Assembly: GCA_963752965.1 (NCBI GenBank)
Contig: CAVWAJ010000013.1
Span: 434,001 to 498,000, forward strand
Origin: QHXW01 sp963752965
GTDB taxonomy: Bacteria > Acidobacteriota > Terriglobia > Bryobacterales > Bryobacteraceae
Length of the DNA stretch: 64,000 nt
Direction of reading: 5' to 3'
Position 1 is the stretch's first letter; each line of letters begins with the position of its first letter. Below are positions 47,823 through 56,943 of this stretch, piece by piece. Made by a program: the position numbers and the translations under genes. Below the pieces are notes generated by a model. That model saw only the letters and a program-made list of their open reading frames with translations, did not search any database and was not told where the DNA came from.

Positions 47823-47845
47823 AGTGGGCGAAAGCCCACTTTTTT
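47823..47845 (+). promoter_or_regulatory. rimP leader hairpin (attenuator-like)
   Basis: AGTGGGC, a GAAA tetraloop and GCCCACT form a perfect seven-pair stem followed by TTTTT. This is an intrinsic terminator placed in the 5' leader, 26 bases before rimP, rather than after a gene. Similar hairpins precede rimP-nusA operons in other bacteria (I recall a described rimP-leader motif, which I cannot check here). Since NusA modulates pausing and termination, feedback control is plausible. Confidence 0.75.
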
Positions 47846-47871
47846 GTTGGTTGACACTTTTTGAAGGGCAC

Positions 47872-48333
47872 ATGCGGCAGCAAGTAGTCTCCAAAGTCGA
47901 GGAAATCGCCCAGCGAGTGGCGGCTTCGGGCGGGATTGAAGTGGTCGAGGTGGAGTTTAAAGGCAGCGGTGGCAATCAGTTGCTGCGTATCTCGATCGAC
48001 AAACCCGCCGGGGTCAGTCACGCCGATTGCGAACTGGTATCGCATCAGGTGGGGACGATTCTGGACGTCGAAGACGTCGTGCCGGGCCACTACACGCTCG
48101 AGGTCACTTCGCCGGGCGTGGAACGCAAACTGCTCAAACCAAACGACTATATCCGGTTTCAGGGAAAGAAGGCGAAAATCGTATTGCGCGAACCCGTCGA
48201 GAAGCAACGCCACTGGGAGGGTACGCTGGTGGGACTCGACGACGGCACGGTTTCGCTGGCAGTAGACGCGGATCGCGTCCTGCGATTCCCTCTCAACCAA
48301 GTGGAACGGGCCAACCTGAAGTTCGAGTGGTAG
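47872..48333 (+). CDS. rimP: Ribosome maturation factor RimP
   Basis: 153 residues needed for 30S subunit maturation. N-terminal alpha/beta domain with VEVEFKGSGGNQLLRISIDKPAGV and the LEVTSPGVERKL segment, and a C-terminal SH3-like domain (GTLVGLDDGTVSLAVD). ATG 47872 with AAGGG upstream is preferred; the in-frame ATG 47824 lies inside the terminator hairpin and is not credible. It opens an eight-gene co-directional block. Confidence 0.96.
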   Translation: MRQQVVSKVEEIAQRVAASGGIEVVEVEFKGSGGNQLLRISIDKPAGVSHADCELVSHQVGTILDVEDVVPGHYTLEVTSPGVERKLLKPNDYIRFQGKKAKIVLREPVEKQRHWEGTLVGLDDGTVSLAVDADRVLRFPLNQVERANLKFEW

Positions 48334-48381
48334 CTCCCTCCGGGTACTAAGAACAAGCGACAGAGCGAAAGAGGATTCACC

Positions 48382-49923
48382 TTGGAAACGATCTACCAGT
48401 CCATTGAGATTTTGAGCAAGGAAAAGGGCATCGATGTGCAGATTGTCCTGGACGCGGTCAAGGATGCCATGCTCATCGCGGCCCGCAAGCATTTCCGCAC
48501 GGAGGAAGACTACGTCGCGGACGTGGACGAGAAGACCGGCGCCCTTCGCCTGTATTCGGTAAAGAAAGTGGCGGACCCGGTGACCGACCCGGTCAAGGAG
48601 CTGACGCTCGAGCAAGCCAAGAAGATCAATCCGGAGGCCGAGATTGGTTCGGAAGTGAGGATCGAGAAGGCCATCGATCTTCTGGGGCGTATTTCGGCGC
48701 AGACCGTGAAGCAGGTCGTGTTTCAGAAGGTTCGCGAAGCGGAGCGCGAAACGGTATACGCCGAGTATTCGGGGCGCGTGGGCGAGCTCGTGAACTGCAC
48801 GGTGAAGCGCATCGAGGGTCCCGACTTGATTCTGGATCTGGGCAAGACCGAGTCGCGGCTGCCCAAGAAGGAACAATCCAAACTGGAAAGTTTCACGGTC
48901 GGAGATCGTGTGCGGTGTGTCATCAAACTGGTGGATAAGTCGAGCAAAGGTCCGGGCGTGGTGGTTTCCCGCGCGGCGCCGGAGCTGGTGATGCGCCTGT
49001 TCGAGCAGGAAGTTCCCGAGATCTACGATTCCACGGTGGTCATCAAGGGCTGCGCGCGCGAGGCCGGTGAACGCACCAAGATCGCCGTACATAGCCGCGA
49101 CCGCGATGTGGACAGCGTGGGCGCCTGCGTCGGCATGAAGGGCATGCGTGTGCAGTCGATCATCCGCGAGCTGCGCGGGGAAAAGATCGACATCATCGAG
49201 TTTTCGGATGATCCGGTAACGTTCGCCACGCACGCGCTGAGTCCGGCGAAGATCAGCCGCGTCAGCATTGTGGACCCGGCCGAGAAGCACATGGAAGTGA
49301 TCGTGGACGACTCGCAGCTTTCGCTGGCGATCGGCAAGAAGGGGCAGAACGTACGGCTCGCGGCCAAGCTGCTGGCTTGGAAGATCGACATCAAGAGCGA
49401 GGAAGAGAAGCGCCAGGAAGTGGAATCGCAAATGGCGGCGCTGACGGTGCCGGGCGCGCCGGTTTCGGTGCTGATCGATTACGGTCTTGGGGACCAACTG
49501 GCAGAAAAGCTGCTGGAAGCAGGCGTCTCGACGGTCGAGAGGCTGGGCAGCATGACTCCGGAGCAGCTGGAAGAAATTCCGGACATCGACCCGACCATGG
49601 TGGAAAGGATCCAGCTCGCGGTGAACAACTACTACAGCCAATTTGAAGCAAACGAGGGCGCCAGTGCTCCGGCGGCCGAGGCGGCGCAGCCGGAAGAACT
49701 GGCCGAACCAACTCCGGCCGAGGAGGCCAGCGCGGGTGAGGCAGAAGCTCTGGAGGAGCCGATCGAGGCGGCGGAAACCGCTGAGCCGGAGACTCGGGAG
49801 GCAGCGGAGCTGGAGGCGAATGCCCAGCCCCTTGCAAGTGAGTCTGATACGATAAAAGATTCCCAGCAGGGCGCCGAAGGTGGGGTTCCGGAGAAACAAG
49901 CCGGAGGAGGGCAGGAAGGCTAG
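48382..49923 (+). CDS. nusA: Transcription termination/antitermination factor NusA
   Basis: 513 residues, starting at TTG 48382 with GAGG seven bases upstream. The N-terminal RNA-polymerase-binding domain (1-125), S1 (about 135-200) and KH1/KH2 (about 200-345) are clear, with DSVGACVGMKGMRVQSIIRELRGEKIDI and SLAIGKKGQNVRLAAKL. A single helix-hairpin-helix-like repeat (about 372-420) and a long acidic Ala/Glu-rich tail (about 425-513) follow. The low-complexity tail is unusual. The non-ATG start may keep NusA level low. Confidence 0.96.
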   Translation: METIYQSIEILSKEKGIDVQIVLDAVKDAMLIAARKHFRTEEDYVADVDEKTGALRLYSVKKVADPVTDPVKELTLEQAKKINPEAEIGSEVRIEKAIDLLGRISAQTVKQVVFQKVREAERETVYAEYSGRVGELVNCTVKRIEGPDLILDLGKTESRLPKKEQSKLESFTVGDRVRCVIKLVDKSSKGPGVVVSRAAPELVMRLFEQEVPEIYDSTVVIKGCAREAGERTKIAVHSRDRDVDSVGACVGMKGMRVQSIIRELRGEKIDIIEFSDDPVTFATHALSPAKISRVSIVDPAEKHMEVIVDDSQLSLAIGKKGQNVRLAAKLLAWKIDIKSEEEKRQEVESQMAALTVPGAPVSVLIDYGLGDQLAEKLLEAGVSTVERLGSMTPEQLEEIPDIDPTMVERIQLAVNNYYSQFEANEGASAPAAEAAQPEELAEPTPAEEASAGEAEALEEPIEAAETAEPETREAAELEANAQPLASESDTIKDSQQGAEGGVPEKQAGGGQEG

Positions 49924-49945
49924 AAGTCTGTAAGTCGCTTTTCTT

Positions 49946-52855
49946 ATGAACAAGATTCGCATTAACGTTCTGGCCCGGGAGCTTGAAGTCAAAGCTCACG
50001 AACTGCTGGACAAACTCCCGGAGTTGGGCGTTACGGAGAAGAAGACGCACTCGAGCTCGATCGACGACGACGTGGCGGAGAAGTTGCGCCAGATCTTCGG
50101 TGGCGTGGGAGGCGGCCAGCGGAGCGAGTCGAGCAGTTCGAACGGCGCCGTGGCCGTCGAGGAAGAGCCGAGCGCCGCGGCGGAACCTGAAACTTTCCAG
50201 CCGCAGGCCGCCGAAACCGTACGCGAAGCAGAGCCGGTCCCGCAACCTCCGGTGGAAGAGGTGGCGCCGCACCGGGTGGCGCCCCAACCGCAGCGTCTGC
50301 GGCCACCGCTGGCAACTTCGTCTCCGACTGTAACCCCAACACCCGCTCCTCCTGCAACCGCAGTACCTCCTCCGGTCACTCCCGTAGCCGCACCCGTGCA
50401 GAGCATGGAAGCGCCGGGCATGCCCGCGCGTCCTGCGCCGCCAATACCAAGGCCGATGCCAGCCGCTCCGCGTCCCGGGCAAGTGCTGTCCGGCCCAAGG
50501 CAGCCGCTTCCGGGCGGCTTTCGGCCAGCGGAACCAGTTCGTGTGACGGGTGGACCCGGGGCTGCTGCGCCGGTTGCACGCTCCGGCGCACCGGCTGTGC
50601 AATCGCCTGTAACCCCGGGGCATGCGGCGCCATTGCGGCCGCAGCAGCCAACGCGTCCGGGCTTGGCGGGACAACCTGCCGTGCGTCCTATCGTTCCGCC
50701 GCGGCCGGACCTTGCCGCGAGGCTTTCGCAACCACGGCCGGCGGGCCCCGGCGCCGCGGTCAATCCGCGACCGGGTGTTCCGGCGCGCCCGCAGAGTTCA
50801 CCCGTCCCCGGGCAACCGATTTATCGAGGTCCCATCCGGCCCGGACAGCCCATCGTGGCACGGCAGGGGACAAGGCCGGGATCTCCCGGGGGCATGCGTC
50901 CGGGCGGCCCGCGGCCCATGCATCCGACTTCGCGGGGTGGAATGGTGGCGCCGGGTCTGGCTCCCCCGCCGGTTGAGCAGCAGCGGCGGCCGCCCGACAA
51001 GCGCGGCGGGCGTTCGCAGCGTGACCGGCAGCATGAGCAGGAAGAGAAGGTTCTACGCCCGGTAAGGCGCGAGGTGCCGTCCGGGCCGCCACCAGTGAAC
51101 CGCGAGATTACGATCTCGGAAGGCATCACGGTGAAGGAGCTTTCCGAAAAGCTGGATGTGAAGGCCAGCCTGGTGATCAAGAAACTGGTGGACCGCAATA
51201 TCTTCGCCACCATCAACCAAACTCTCGACTCAAAGCTCGCCACCGACCTGGCGCGCGAGTTCGGGGCCTCTACGGCAACCGTCAGCTTCGAAGAAGAGGC
51301 GATGCACGAGGTGGAGACGGCGCAGGAAGAGAAGGACCAGGTCAAGCGCGCGCCCGTGGTTACCATCATGGGACATGTGGACCATGGCAAGACGTCGCTG
51401 CTCGACTCCATTCGCCTATCGCGTGTGGCGGAGCGGGAAGCCGGTGGGATTACGCAGCATATTGGCGCGTATCAGGTGGAGAAGAACGGCCGCAAAATCG
51501 TTTTCATCGACACCCCGGGCCACGAAGCATTCACTCGCATGCGCGCGCGGGGCGCCAAGGTTACCGACATCGTGGTGCTGGTGGTGGCGGCGGACGATGG
51601 CGTGATGCCGCAGACGCTCGAAGCGATCGACCACGCCCGCGCCGCGAAGGTGCCGATCATCGTAGCGATCAATAAGATCGACAAACCCGATGCGCAGCCC
51701 GAGCGCATCAAGCAGCAGCTCGCGGATCGCGGCCTGCTGGCCGAGGACTGGGGCGGCGATGTGGTGATGGTGCCGGTCTCGGCGAAGATGAAGCAGAATC
51801 TTGATCTGTTGCTCGAAATGATCCTGCTGGTCGCCGATTTGCAGGATCTCAAGGCCAACCCGGGCCGGCCCGCCATGGGATCGGTGCTGGAAGCCAAACT
51901 GGACCGCGGACGTGGTCCGGTGGCGACGGTGCTGGTGAGCAACGGCACGTTGCGCGTGGGCGATTACTTCATCTGCGGCGCGGTGTTCGGCAGAGTGCGC
52001 GCCATGCTCAACGACCGTGGTGAACAGGTGCGCGAAGCCGAGCCCTCCACACCGGTTGAGGTGCAGGGCCTGGAAGAGATGCCGGACGCGGGCGATTCGT
52101 TCCAGGTGGTGACCGATACCGCCAAGGCCAAGCAGATTGTGCTTTACCGCGAGGCGAAGGTACGTGAGCAGACGCTTGCGAAATCGAGCCGCATTACGCT
52201 CGAACAGCTCCACAAGCAAATGGAGGCGGGCGAGGTCAAGGAGCTGCCGATCATTCTGAAGGCCGATGTGGGCGGCTCGGCGGAAGTGCTTAGCGACACG
52301 TTGCAGAAGCTGTCAAACGACAAAGTTCGCATCCGGGTGCTGCGAGCGGGAGTGGGCGCGATCACCGAATCCGATGTGCTGCTAGCGTCGACTTCGAACG
52401 GTGTTGTGATCGGATTTAACGTGCGTCCAGAGCGCGGCGCGGAAGCCATTGCGGAAGAGGAAAAGGTCGACATCCGACTGCACACCATCATTTACAACCT
52501 GACCGACGAGATTAAGCGCGCCATGACGGGCCTGCTCGAACCGGTGTTCAAGGAGGTGTACCAGGGCAAAGCCGAGGTTCGCGACACCTTCCGTATCAGC
52601 AAGGTTGGCATGGTGGCGGGCTGCTTCGTACAGGACGGCTTGCTGAAGCGCGGGAGCGAGGTGCGCCTGCTGCGGGACAACATCGTGGTTCACACTGGGA
52701 AGGTGGGGTCGCTACGGCGGTTCAAAGACGATGTGAGTGAGGTGCGCAGCGGGATGGAGTGCGGCGTGACGATCGAGAATTTCGGCGACCTCAAGCCCGG
52801 CGACATCATCGAGGCGTTCGTCACGGAGAAGGTGGCGCCGGAAGTATTCGCGTGA
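49946..52855 (+). CDS. infB: Translation initiation factor IF-2
   Basis: 969 residues. N-terminal IF2_N module (1-50), a long Pro/Ala/Arg-rich linker (about 60-370), a second IF2_N module (about 385-440) and a GTPase domain with G1 GHVDHGKT (476-483), G3 DTPGHE (from 522) and NKID (576-579). The beta-barrel and C-terminal fMet-tRNA-binding domains follow. It places initiator tRNA on the ribosome. The genes ylxR and ylxQ, often present between nusA and infB, are absent: only 22 bases separate the two. Confidence 0.98.
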   Translation: MNKIRINVLARELEVKAHELLDKLPELGVTEKKTHSSSIDDDVAEKLRQIFGGVGGGQRSESSSSNGAVAVEEEPSAAAEPETFQPQAAETVREAEPVPQPPVEEVAPHRVAPQPQRLRPPLATSSPTVTPTPAPPATAVPPPVTPVAAPVQSMEAPGMPARPAPPIPRPMPAAPRPGQVLSGPRQPLPGGFRPAEPVRVTGGPGAAAPVARSGAPAVQSPVTPGHAAPLRPQQPTRPGLAGQPAVRPIVPPRPDLAARLSQPRPAGPGAAVNPRPGVPARPQSSPVPGQPIYRGPIRPGQPIVARQGTRPGSPGGMRPGGPRPMHPTSRGGMVAPGLAPPPVEQQRRPPDKRGGRSQRDRQHEQEEKVLRPVRREVPSGPPPVNREITISEGITVKELSEKLDVKASLVIKKLVDRNIFATINQTLDSKLATDLAREFGASTATVSFEEEAMHEVETAQEEKDQVKRAPVVTIMGHVDHGKTSLLDSIRLSRVAEREAGGITQHIGAYQVEKNGRKIVFIDTPGHEAFTRMRARGAKVTDIVVLVVAADDGVMPQTLEAIDHARAAKVPIIVAINKIDKPDAQPERIKQQLADRGLLAEDWGGDVVMVPVSAKMKQNLDLLLEMILLVADLQDLKANPGRPAMGSVLEAKLDRGRGPVATVLVSNGTLRVGDYFICGAVFGRVRAMLNDRGEQVREAEPSTPVEVQGLEEMPDAGDSFQVVTDTAKAKQIVLYREAKVREQTLAKSSRITLEQLHKQMEAGEVKELPIILKADVGGSAEVLSDTLQKLSNDKVRIRVLRAGVGAITESDVLLASTSNGVVIGFNVRPERGAEAIAEEEKVDIRLHTIIYNLTDEIKRAMTGLLEPVFKEVYQGKAEVRDTFRISKVGMVAGCFVQDGLLKRGSEVRLLRDNIVVHTGKVGSLRRFKDDVSEVRSGMECGVTIENFGDLKPGDIIEAFVTEKVAPEVFA

Positions 52856-52859
52856 GGAG

Positions 52860-53144
52860 ATGCCTTCGATCGGAGTGCTGACGCTGGAGTTGCGGCTCGA
52901 TCATTCGCATTCCCTGAAGGAAAAGCGGCAGGTGGTAAAGAGCCTGCGCGACCGGTTGCACAACAAGTTCAATGTTTCGGTAGCGGAGATCGACTGCCAG
53001 GACTTGTGGCAGCGGTCAGTACTAGCGGCAGTGACGGTTTCGTCCGACCGGGTGCAGGCGGAGAAGGTGTTGCAGTCAGTCGAACACGAAACGGCGTCGT
53101 TGTTGGGACCGGCGCTGGCGGGCGTGTCGGTCGAGTGGATTTAG
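52860..53144 (+). CDS. ylxP: YlxP-like DUF503 protein
   Basis: 94 residues matching DUF503: GVLTLELRLDHSHSLKEKRQVVKSLRDRLHNKFNVSVAEID. The conserved gene order infB-ylxP-rbfA supports the assignment. The family is implicated in ribosome or RNA metabolism, but its biochemical role is not firmly known. Only four bases separate it from infB. Confidence 0.92.
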   Translation: MPSIGVLTLELRLDHSHSLKEKRQVVKSLRDRLHNKFNVSVAEIDCQDLWQRSVLAAVTVSSDRVQAEKVLQSVEHETASLLGPALAGVSVEWI

Positions 53145-53168
53145 ACAGGGTGCCCGTGACATCTGGAT

Positions 53169-53540
53169 ATGGATCAGCATCGCAGAGAGCGGGTATCGGA
53201 GACGGTTCGCGAGGAATTGTCGGAACTCATTGGTTTTGAAATGCAGGACCCGCGGCTGGCGGGAGTGGATGTGACCGATGTGCAAGTGGGTCCCGACCTG
53301 CGGCACGCTCATGTGCGCGTGGGCGTCTGGGGGGACGAGCGTGAGCAACAAGCTGCGATCGCCGCTCTGGACCATGCCCGGCATTACTTGCGTCACGAGC
53401 TGGCTCGGCGGCTTAACTTGAGGAAAATCCCAGAGTTACACTTCGAACCGGACGCGGTAGCCAATGCTGACGAGCGTGTGGAGACGCTCCTGAAACGCGC
53501 AAAAAAAGCGCGGATCGGGGGAAAATCAGCCCTAAATTGA
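53169..53540 (+). CDS. rbfA: Ribosome-binding factor A
   Basis: 123 residues of the KH-like RbfA fold: RRERVSETVREELSELIGFEMQDPRL, VTDVQVGPDLRHAHVRVGV and the C-terminal LRKIPELHFEPDAVANADERVETLLK. It assists 16S 5'-end processing and 30S maturation. Its stop overlaps the TTG start of apbE. Confidence 0.96.
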   Translation: MDQHRRERVSETVREELSELIGFEMQDPRLAGVDVTDVQVGPDLRHAHVRVGVWGDEREQQAAIAALDHARHYLRHELARRLNLRKIPELHFEPDAVANADERVETLLKRAKKARIGGKSALN

Positions 53541-54529
53541 AACAGATTGTGCTAGTTTTGTTTCTGTTGACGCTGGTGGGGGCAGGGGACGCGCCTGCCC
53601 GCCCGGCGGCCAAAGCCGACACGCTGCGTATCGAGTCCAGCGTGGTGGCAATGGGGTCCGCTTACTCGGTGGTGGTCTATGGCGAAGACCGGACGCGCAT
53701 GGAGGAAGCAGTGGATGCGGCGTTCGAGGAAGTGCACCGGCTGGACGAGATGTTGTCCAATTACAAGCCGGAGAGCGAGCTGAGCGAAGTCAATCGCAAC
53801 GCCGCAGAACAACCGGTGCAGGTGACGCCGGAAATGTTCGACCTGCTGGCGGCGTGTATGGAATACAGCCGGGCTAGCGAAGGGGCGTTCGACATTACGG
53901 TCGGACCGCTGATGAAGGTGTGGGGATTTTATAAGGGGACGGGCCGGCTGCCGCATCACGCCGAAGTTCGAGGTGCGCTGGACCGGGTGGGATATCGCAA
54001 TATCTTGCTGGACGCGGGCAAGCGGACCGTGCGGTTTGCGAAAGCGGGGGTCGAGCTGGATCCGGGGGGCATCGGGAAAGGATACGCGGTGGACCGGATG
54101 GTGGAGGTCCTCAAGCAGTACGGCATGCAAACGGCGCTGGTGTCGGCATCGGGGAGCAGTATTTATGGTTTGGGCGCGCCGCCGGGAGAGAAGGGCTGGA
54201 AAGTGCAAATCCGCGATCCGAAGGACGAGAGGAAGACGGTAGCCGACGTTTATTTGAAAGACGAGTCCATGTCGACATCGGGCAACTACGAAAAATTTTT
54301 CCGCGCGGAGGGCCGCATTTACAGCCACATCATGGACCCGCGAACGGGCTGGCCGGCGCAGGGCGTGCTTTCGGTTTCGGCCGTAACGCCGCGCACCATC
54401 GACAGTGAAGCCTGGACCAAACCGTTGTTCGTGAACGGCCGGGACTGGGCGGCGGCGCACAAACCAGCGGGTCTTCGCGCTTTCTACTGTGAAGACAATC
54501 CGGAGCAGACATGCGCGTGGCTCCAATGA
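53537..54529 (+). CDS. apbE: FAD:protein FMN transferase
   Basis: 330 residues starting at TTG 53537, which overlaps the rbfA stop. The signal peptide (about 1-18) may be trimmed or lipidated; I see no clear lipobox. The ApbE core shows MGSAYSV, ELDPGGIGKGYAVD, SASGSSIYGLG and ESMSTSGNYEKFF plus SHIMDPRTGWPA. It attaches FMN to Thr/Ser of partner flavoproteins (Rnf/Nqr or other) using FAD and magnesium. No Rnf/Nqr genes are in the window. It overlaps hemE by four bases. Confidence 0.94.
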   Translation: MKQIVLVLFLLTLVGAGDAPARPAAKADTLRIESSVVAMGSAYSVVVYGEDRTRMEEAVDAAFEEVHRLDEMLSNYKPESELSEVNRNAAEQPVQVTPEMFDLLAACMEYSRASEGAFDITVGPLMKVWGFYKGTGRLPHHAEVRGALDRVGYRNILLDAGKRTVRFAKAGVELDPGGIGKGYAVDRMVEVLKQYGMQTALVSASGSSIYGLGAPPGEKGWKVQIRDPKDERKTVADVYLKDESMSTSGNYEKFFRAEGRIYSHIMDPRTGWPAQGVLSVSAVTPRTIDSEAWTKPLFVNGRDWAAAHKPAGLRAFYCEDNPEQTCAWLQ

Positions 54530-55548
54530 ACAGCCGATTCCTGGATGCCTGCCGGCGGCGACCGACGGACGCGCGGCCGGTGTGGTTCATGCGGCAGGCG
54601 GGGCGTTATCTGCGCCAGTATCGCGAGATTCGGTCGCGGCACGGGATTCTGGAAATCTGCAAACGTCCGGATCTGGCGGCCACGGCGACGCTCCAGCCGG
54701 TGGAGATTCTGGACGTGGACGCGGCCATCATCTTCGCCGACCTGCTACTGCCGGTCGAGCCGATGGGGTTGAAGTTGCGCTACGCGCAAGGCGAAGGGCC
54801 GATCATCGCGAACCCAGTGCGCGCGGGCTCGGATATCGACACGCTTTCCACGGCCAACACGGACGAGCTGGGATACGTCGGCGAAGCGATCCAGATGGTA
54901 GTGCGGGCGCTGAGCGGAAGAGTGCCGGTGATCGGATTCGTGGGCGCTCCGTTCACGATGGCGAGCTACATGATCGAGGGCGGGGCATCGCGCAACTTCA
55001 TCCGAACCAAGAAAATGATGTACGCCGAGGAAACGCTGTGGCGGCGGCTGATGGGGAAGATCGTAGATGTGCTGGCGCCGTTTGCGTCTCTCCAGGTTGC
55101 GGCGGGTGCGCGAGCGATCCAGGTGTTCGACAGTTGGGCAGGCGCGCTGGGTCCGGACGATTATGTGCGCTTCGCCGCGCCGTATTCGCGCGCACTCATT
55201 GAGCGGATCCGCGCTACGGGCGTACCGGTGATTCATTTCGGAACGGGCGCTTCGGGCTTCTTCCGCGAGTTGCACGCGGCCGGCGGCGACGTAATGGGCG
55301 TGGACTGGCGCATCAACATCGACCAGGCCTGGATGGACATCAGTTACCGTTCGGCGATCCAGGGAAACCTGGACCCGGTGGCGCTGTTCGCTCCACTATC
55401 AGAACTCAAGATGCGGGTGACCGAACTGCTCAAGCGCACTGGCGCGCGGCCCGGGCACATTTTCAATCTGGGCCACGGAATTCTGCCGGAGACGCCGGTG
55501 GAGAACGTCAAAGCGGTGGTGCAAATGGTGCGGGAGTTCCGCCCCTAG
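54526..55548 (+). CDS. hemE: Uroporphyrinogen decarboxylase
   Basis: 340 residues from ATG 54526, which overlaps the apbE stop (ATGA); an upstream in-frame ATG 54511 is possible. It decarboxylates four acetates of uroporphyrinogen III to give coproporphyrinogen III. Signature WFMRQAGRYLRQYREIR (about 19-35), FADLLLPVEPMG, GFVGAPFTMASYMIEGG and the C-terminal FNLGHGILPETPVENV are all present. The protein is cytoplasmic, followed by hemG. Confidence 0.97.
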   Translation: MNSRFLDACRRRPTDARPVWFMRQAGRYLRQYREIRSRHGILEICKRPDLAATATLQPVEILDVDAAIIFADLLLPVEPMGLKLRYAQGEGPIIANPVRAGSDIDTLSTANTDELGYVGEAIQMVVRALSGRVPVIGFVGAPFTMASYMIEGGASRNFIRTKKMMYAEETLWRRLMGKIVDVLAPFASLQVAAGARAIQVFDSWAGALGPDDYVRFAAPYSRALIERIRATGVPVIHFGTGASGFFRELHAAGGDVMGVDWRINIDQAWMDISYRSAIQGNLDPVALFAPLSELKMRVTELLKRTGARPGHIFNLGHGILPETPVENVKAVVQMVREFRP

Positions 55549-55558
55549 TTTCGGCTGC

Positions 55559-56926
55559 ATGCCTTCGGTTGCCATCGTGGGAGGCGGCATCTCGGGCCTC
55601 TCGACCGCTTACTATCTCTCCAAAGCCGGGATCTCGTCGACGGTGATCGAGGCGCGGCCGCGCCTGGGCGGCGTGATCCAGACCGAGCAAATTTGCAACT
55701 GCATCGTTGAGGGTGGACCGGACAGCTTTATCTCGGTCAAGCCGTGGGCGATGGATTTGATTCGCGAACTGGGCCTGGAAAGCGAGGTCATCGGTTCGAA
55801 CGACCACGAACGGGTGACGTACATTCGCAGGCATGGCCGTCTGGTGCCGCTCCCGGACGGCGTGCAGATGCTCGTACCGACCAAGATCATGCCCATGGTA
55901 ACCACGACACTGGTGGGCTGGCCAACGAAGGTCCGCATGGGACTGGAGTACTTTCGCCGAAAAAATGCCGCACCGAAGGGCGACCGGTCGGTTGCGGATT
56001 TCGTCGCGGACCACTATGGGCGGGAAGCGGTGGATTATCTCGCCGAGCCGTTGCTTGCCGGCATCTATGGCGGAGATCCGGCAGAGCTCAGCGTGGCAAG
56101 CGTACTGCCGCGTTTCGTCGAGTTGGAAAAATGGTATGGCAGTCTCACACGCGGCATGCTGGCCGAACGGCCCAAAACGAAAGGCCCGAGGGCGCCGCTG
56201 TTTCGCACGTTGCGCGGCGGCCTCGAGTCGCTGGTGCATGCGGTATGGCGTGCTACTGCAGGGGCGACGGTGGTGCACGGCTCGGTAAACGCCATGGAAC
56301 GGGTCCGCGAAGGGTTCCGGTTGCAAGTAGCAGGAGATTGGCTCAGCGCCGATCAAGTCGTACTGGCCTGTGAGGCGCACCAGGCGGCGCGTCTCATGCC
56401 CACAGTCGACGCGCGCGCGAGCCAGTTACTCGGCGCCATTGGATACAGCTCCTCGGTTACCGTCGCGCTGGGATTTGAACGGAGCGACGTCCGTGACCAG
56501 ATACGAGGGTTCGGTTTTCTGGTGCCGAAGCGCGAGCGGAAGAGGCTGCTGGCGTGCACGTGGGTGGGAAACAAATTTCCGCACCGCGTGCCGGAAACAA
56601 TGGCGGTACTGCGCTGCTTCGCCGGAGGCGACGCTACGCTGGCGGAGACCGACGATGCCATTCTGAGCTTGATACGCGAGGAAGTTAGGGAGATTGCCGG
56701 CGTCAAAGCCGAGCCGCTGTTCTCTCGAGTCTTCCGGTGGCCGCGATCGATGGCGCAGTACACGGTGGGCCATGCAGAGCGCGTGACGGAACTGGAATCA
56801 CGAATGGCTGCGTTGCCTGGCCTACACCTCGCCGGCAACGCCTACCACGGCATTGGCGTTCCGGACTGCGTGCGCATGGGCAAGCAAGCGGCGGAACGGA
56901 TTGCGGGCGTAACCGCCGCCGTCTAG
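55559..56926 (+). CDS. hemG: Protoporphyrinogen oxidase, HemY-type
   Basis: 455-residue FAD-dependent oxidase with Rossmann motif VGGGISGLSTAYYL at the N-terminus, EARPRLGGVIQT, EGGPDSF and the C-terminal GLHLAGNAYHGIGVPDCVRMGKQAAE. It oxidises protoporphyrinogen IX (or, in the Gram-positive route, coproporphyrinogen III) in haem synthesis. It directly follows hemE after ten bases. The final haem-synthesis enzyme (ferrochelatase) is not in the window. Confidence 0.95.
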   Translation: MPSVAIVGGGISGLSTAYYLSKAGISSTVIEARPRLGGVIQTEQICNCIVEGGPDSFISVKPWAMDLIRELGLESEVIGSNDHERVTYIRRHGRLVPLPDGVQMLVPTKIMPMVTTTLVGWPTKVRMGLEYFRRKNAAPKGDRSVADFVADHYGREAVDYLAEPLLAGIYGGDPAELSVASVLPRFVELEKWYGSLTRGMLAERPKTKGPRAPLFRTLRGGLESLVHAVWRATAGATVVHGSVNAMERVREGFRLQVAGDWLSADQVVLACEAHQAARLMPTVDARASQLLGAIGYSSSVTVALGFERSDVRDQIRGFGFLVPKRERKRLLACTWVGNKFPHRVPETMAVLRCFAGGDATLAETDDAILSLIREEVREIAGVKAEPLFSRVFRWPRSMAQYTVGHAERVTELESRMAALPGLHLAGNAYHGIGVPDCVRMGKQAAERIAGVTAAV

Positions 56927-56943
56927 CTGGGAAAGCACCCGGA

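Noticed and set aside
47824..47871. N-terminal extension of RimP from ATG 47824
   Set aside because: It starts inside the terminator-like hairpin and adds residues not seen in RimP; ATG 47872 with AAGGG is better.
47791..49992. A 733-codon open frame on the minus strand across rimP and nusA
   Set aside because: It is antisense to two well-supported genes. Its composition is Leu/Arg/His-rich, typical of the shadow of a GC-rich gene, and it has no recognisable domain.
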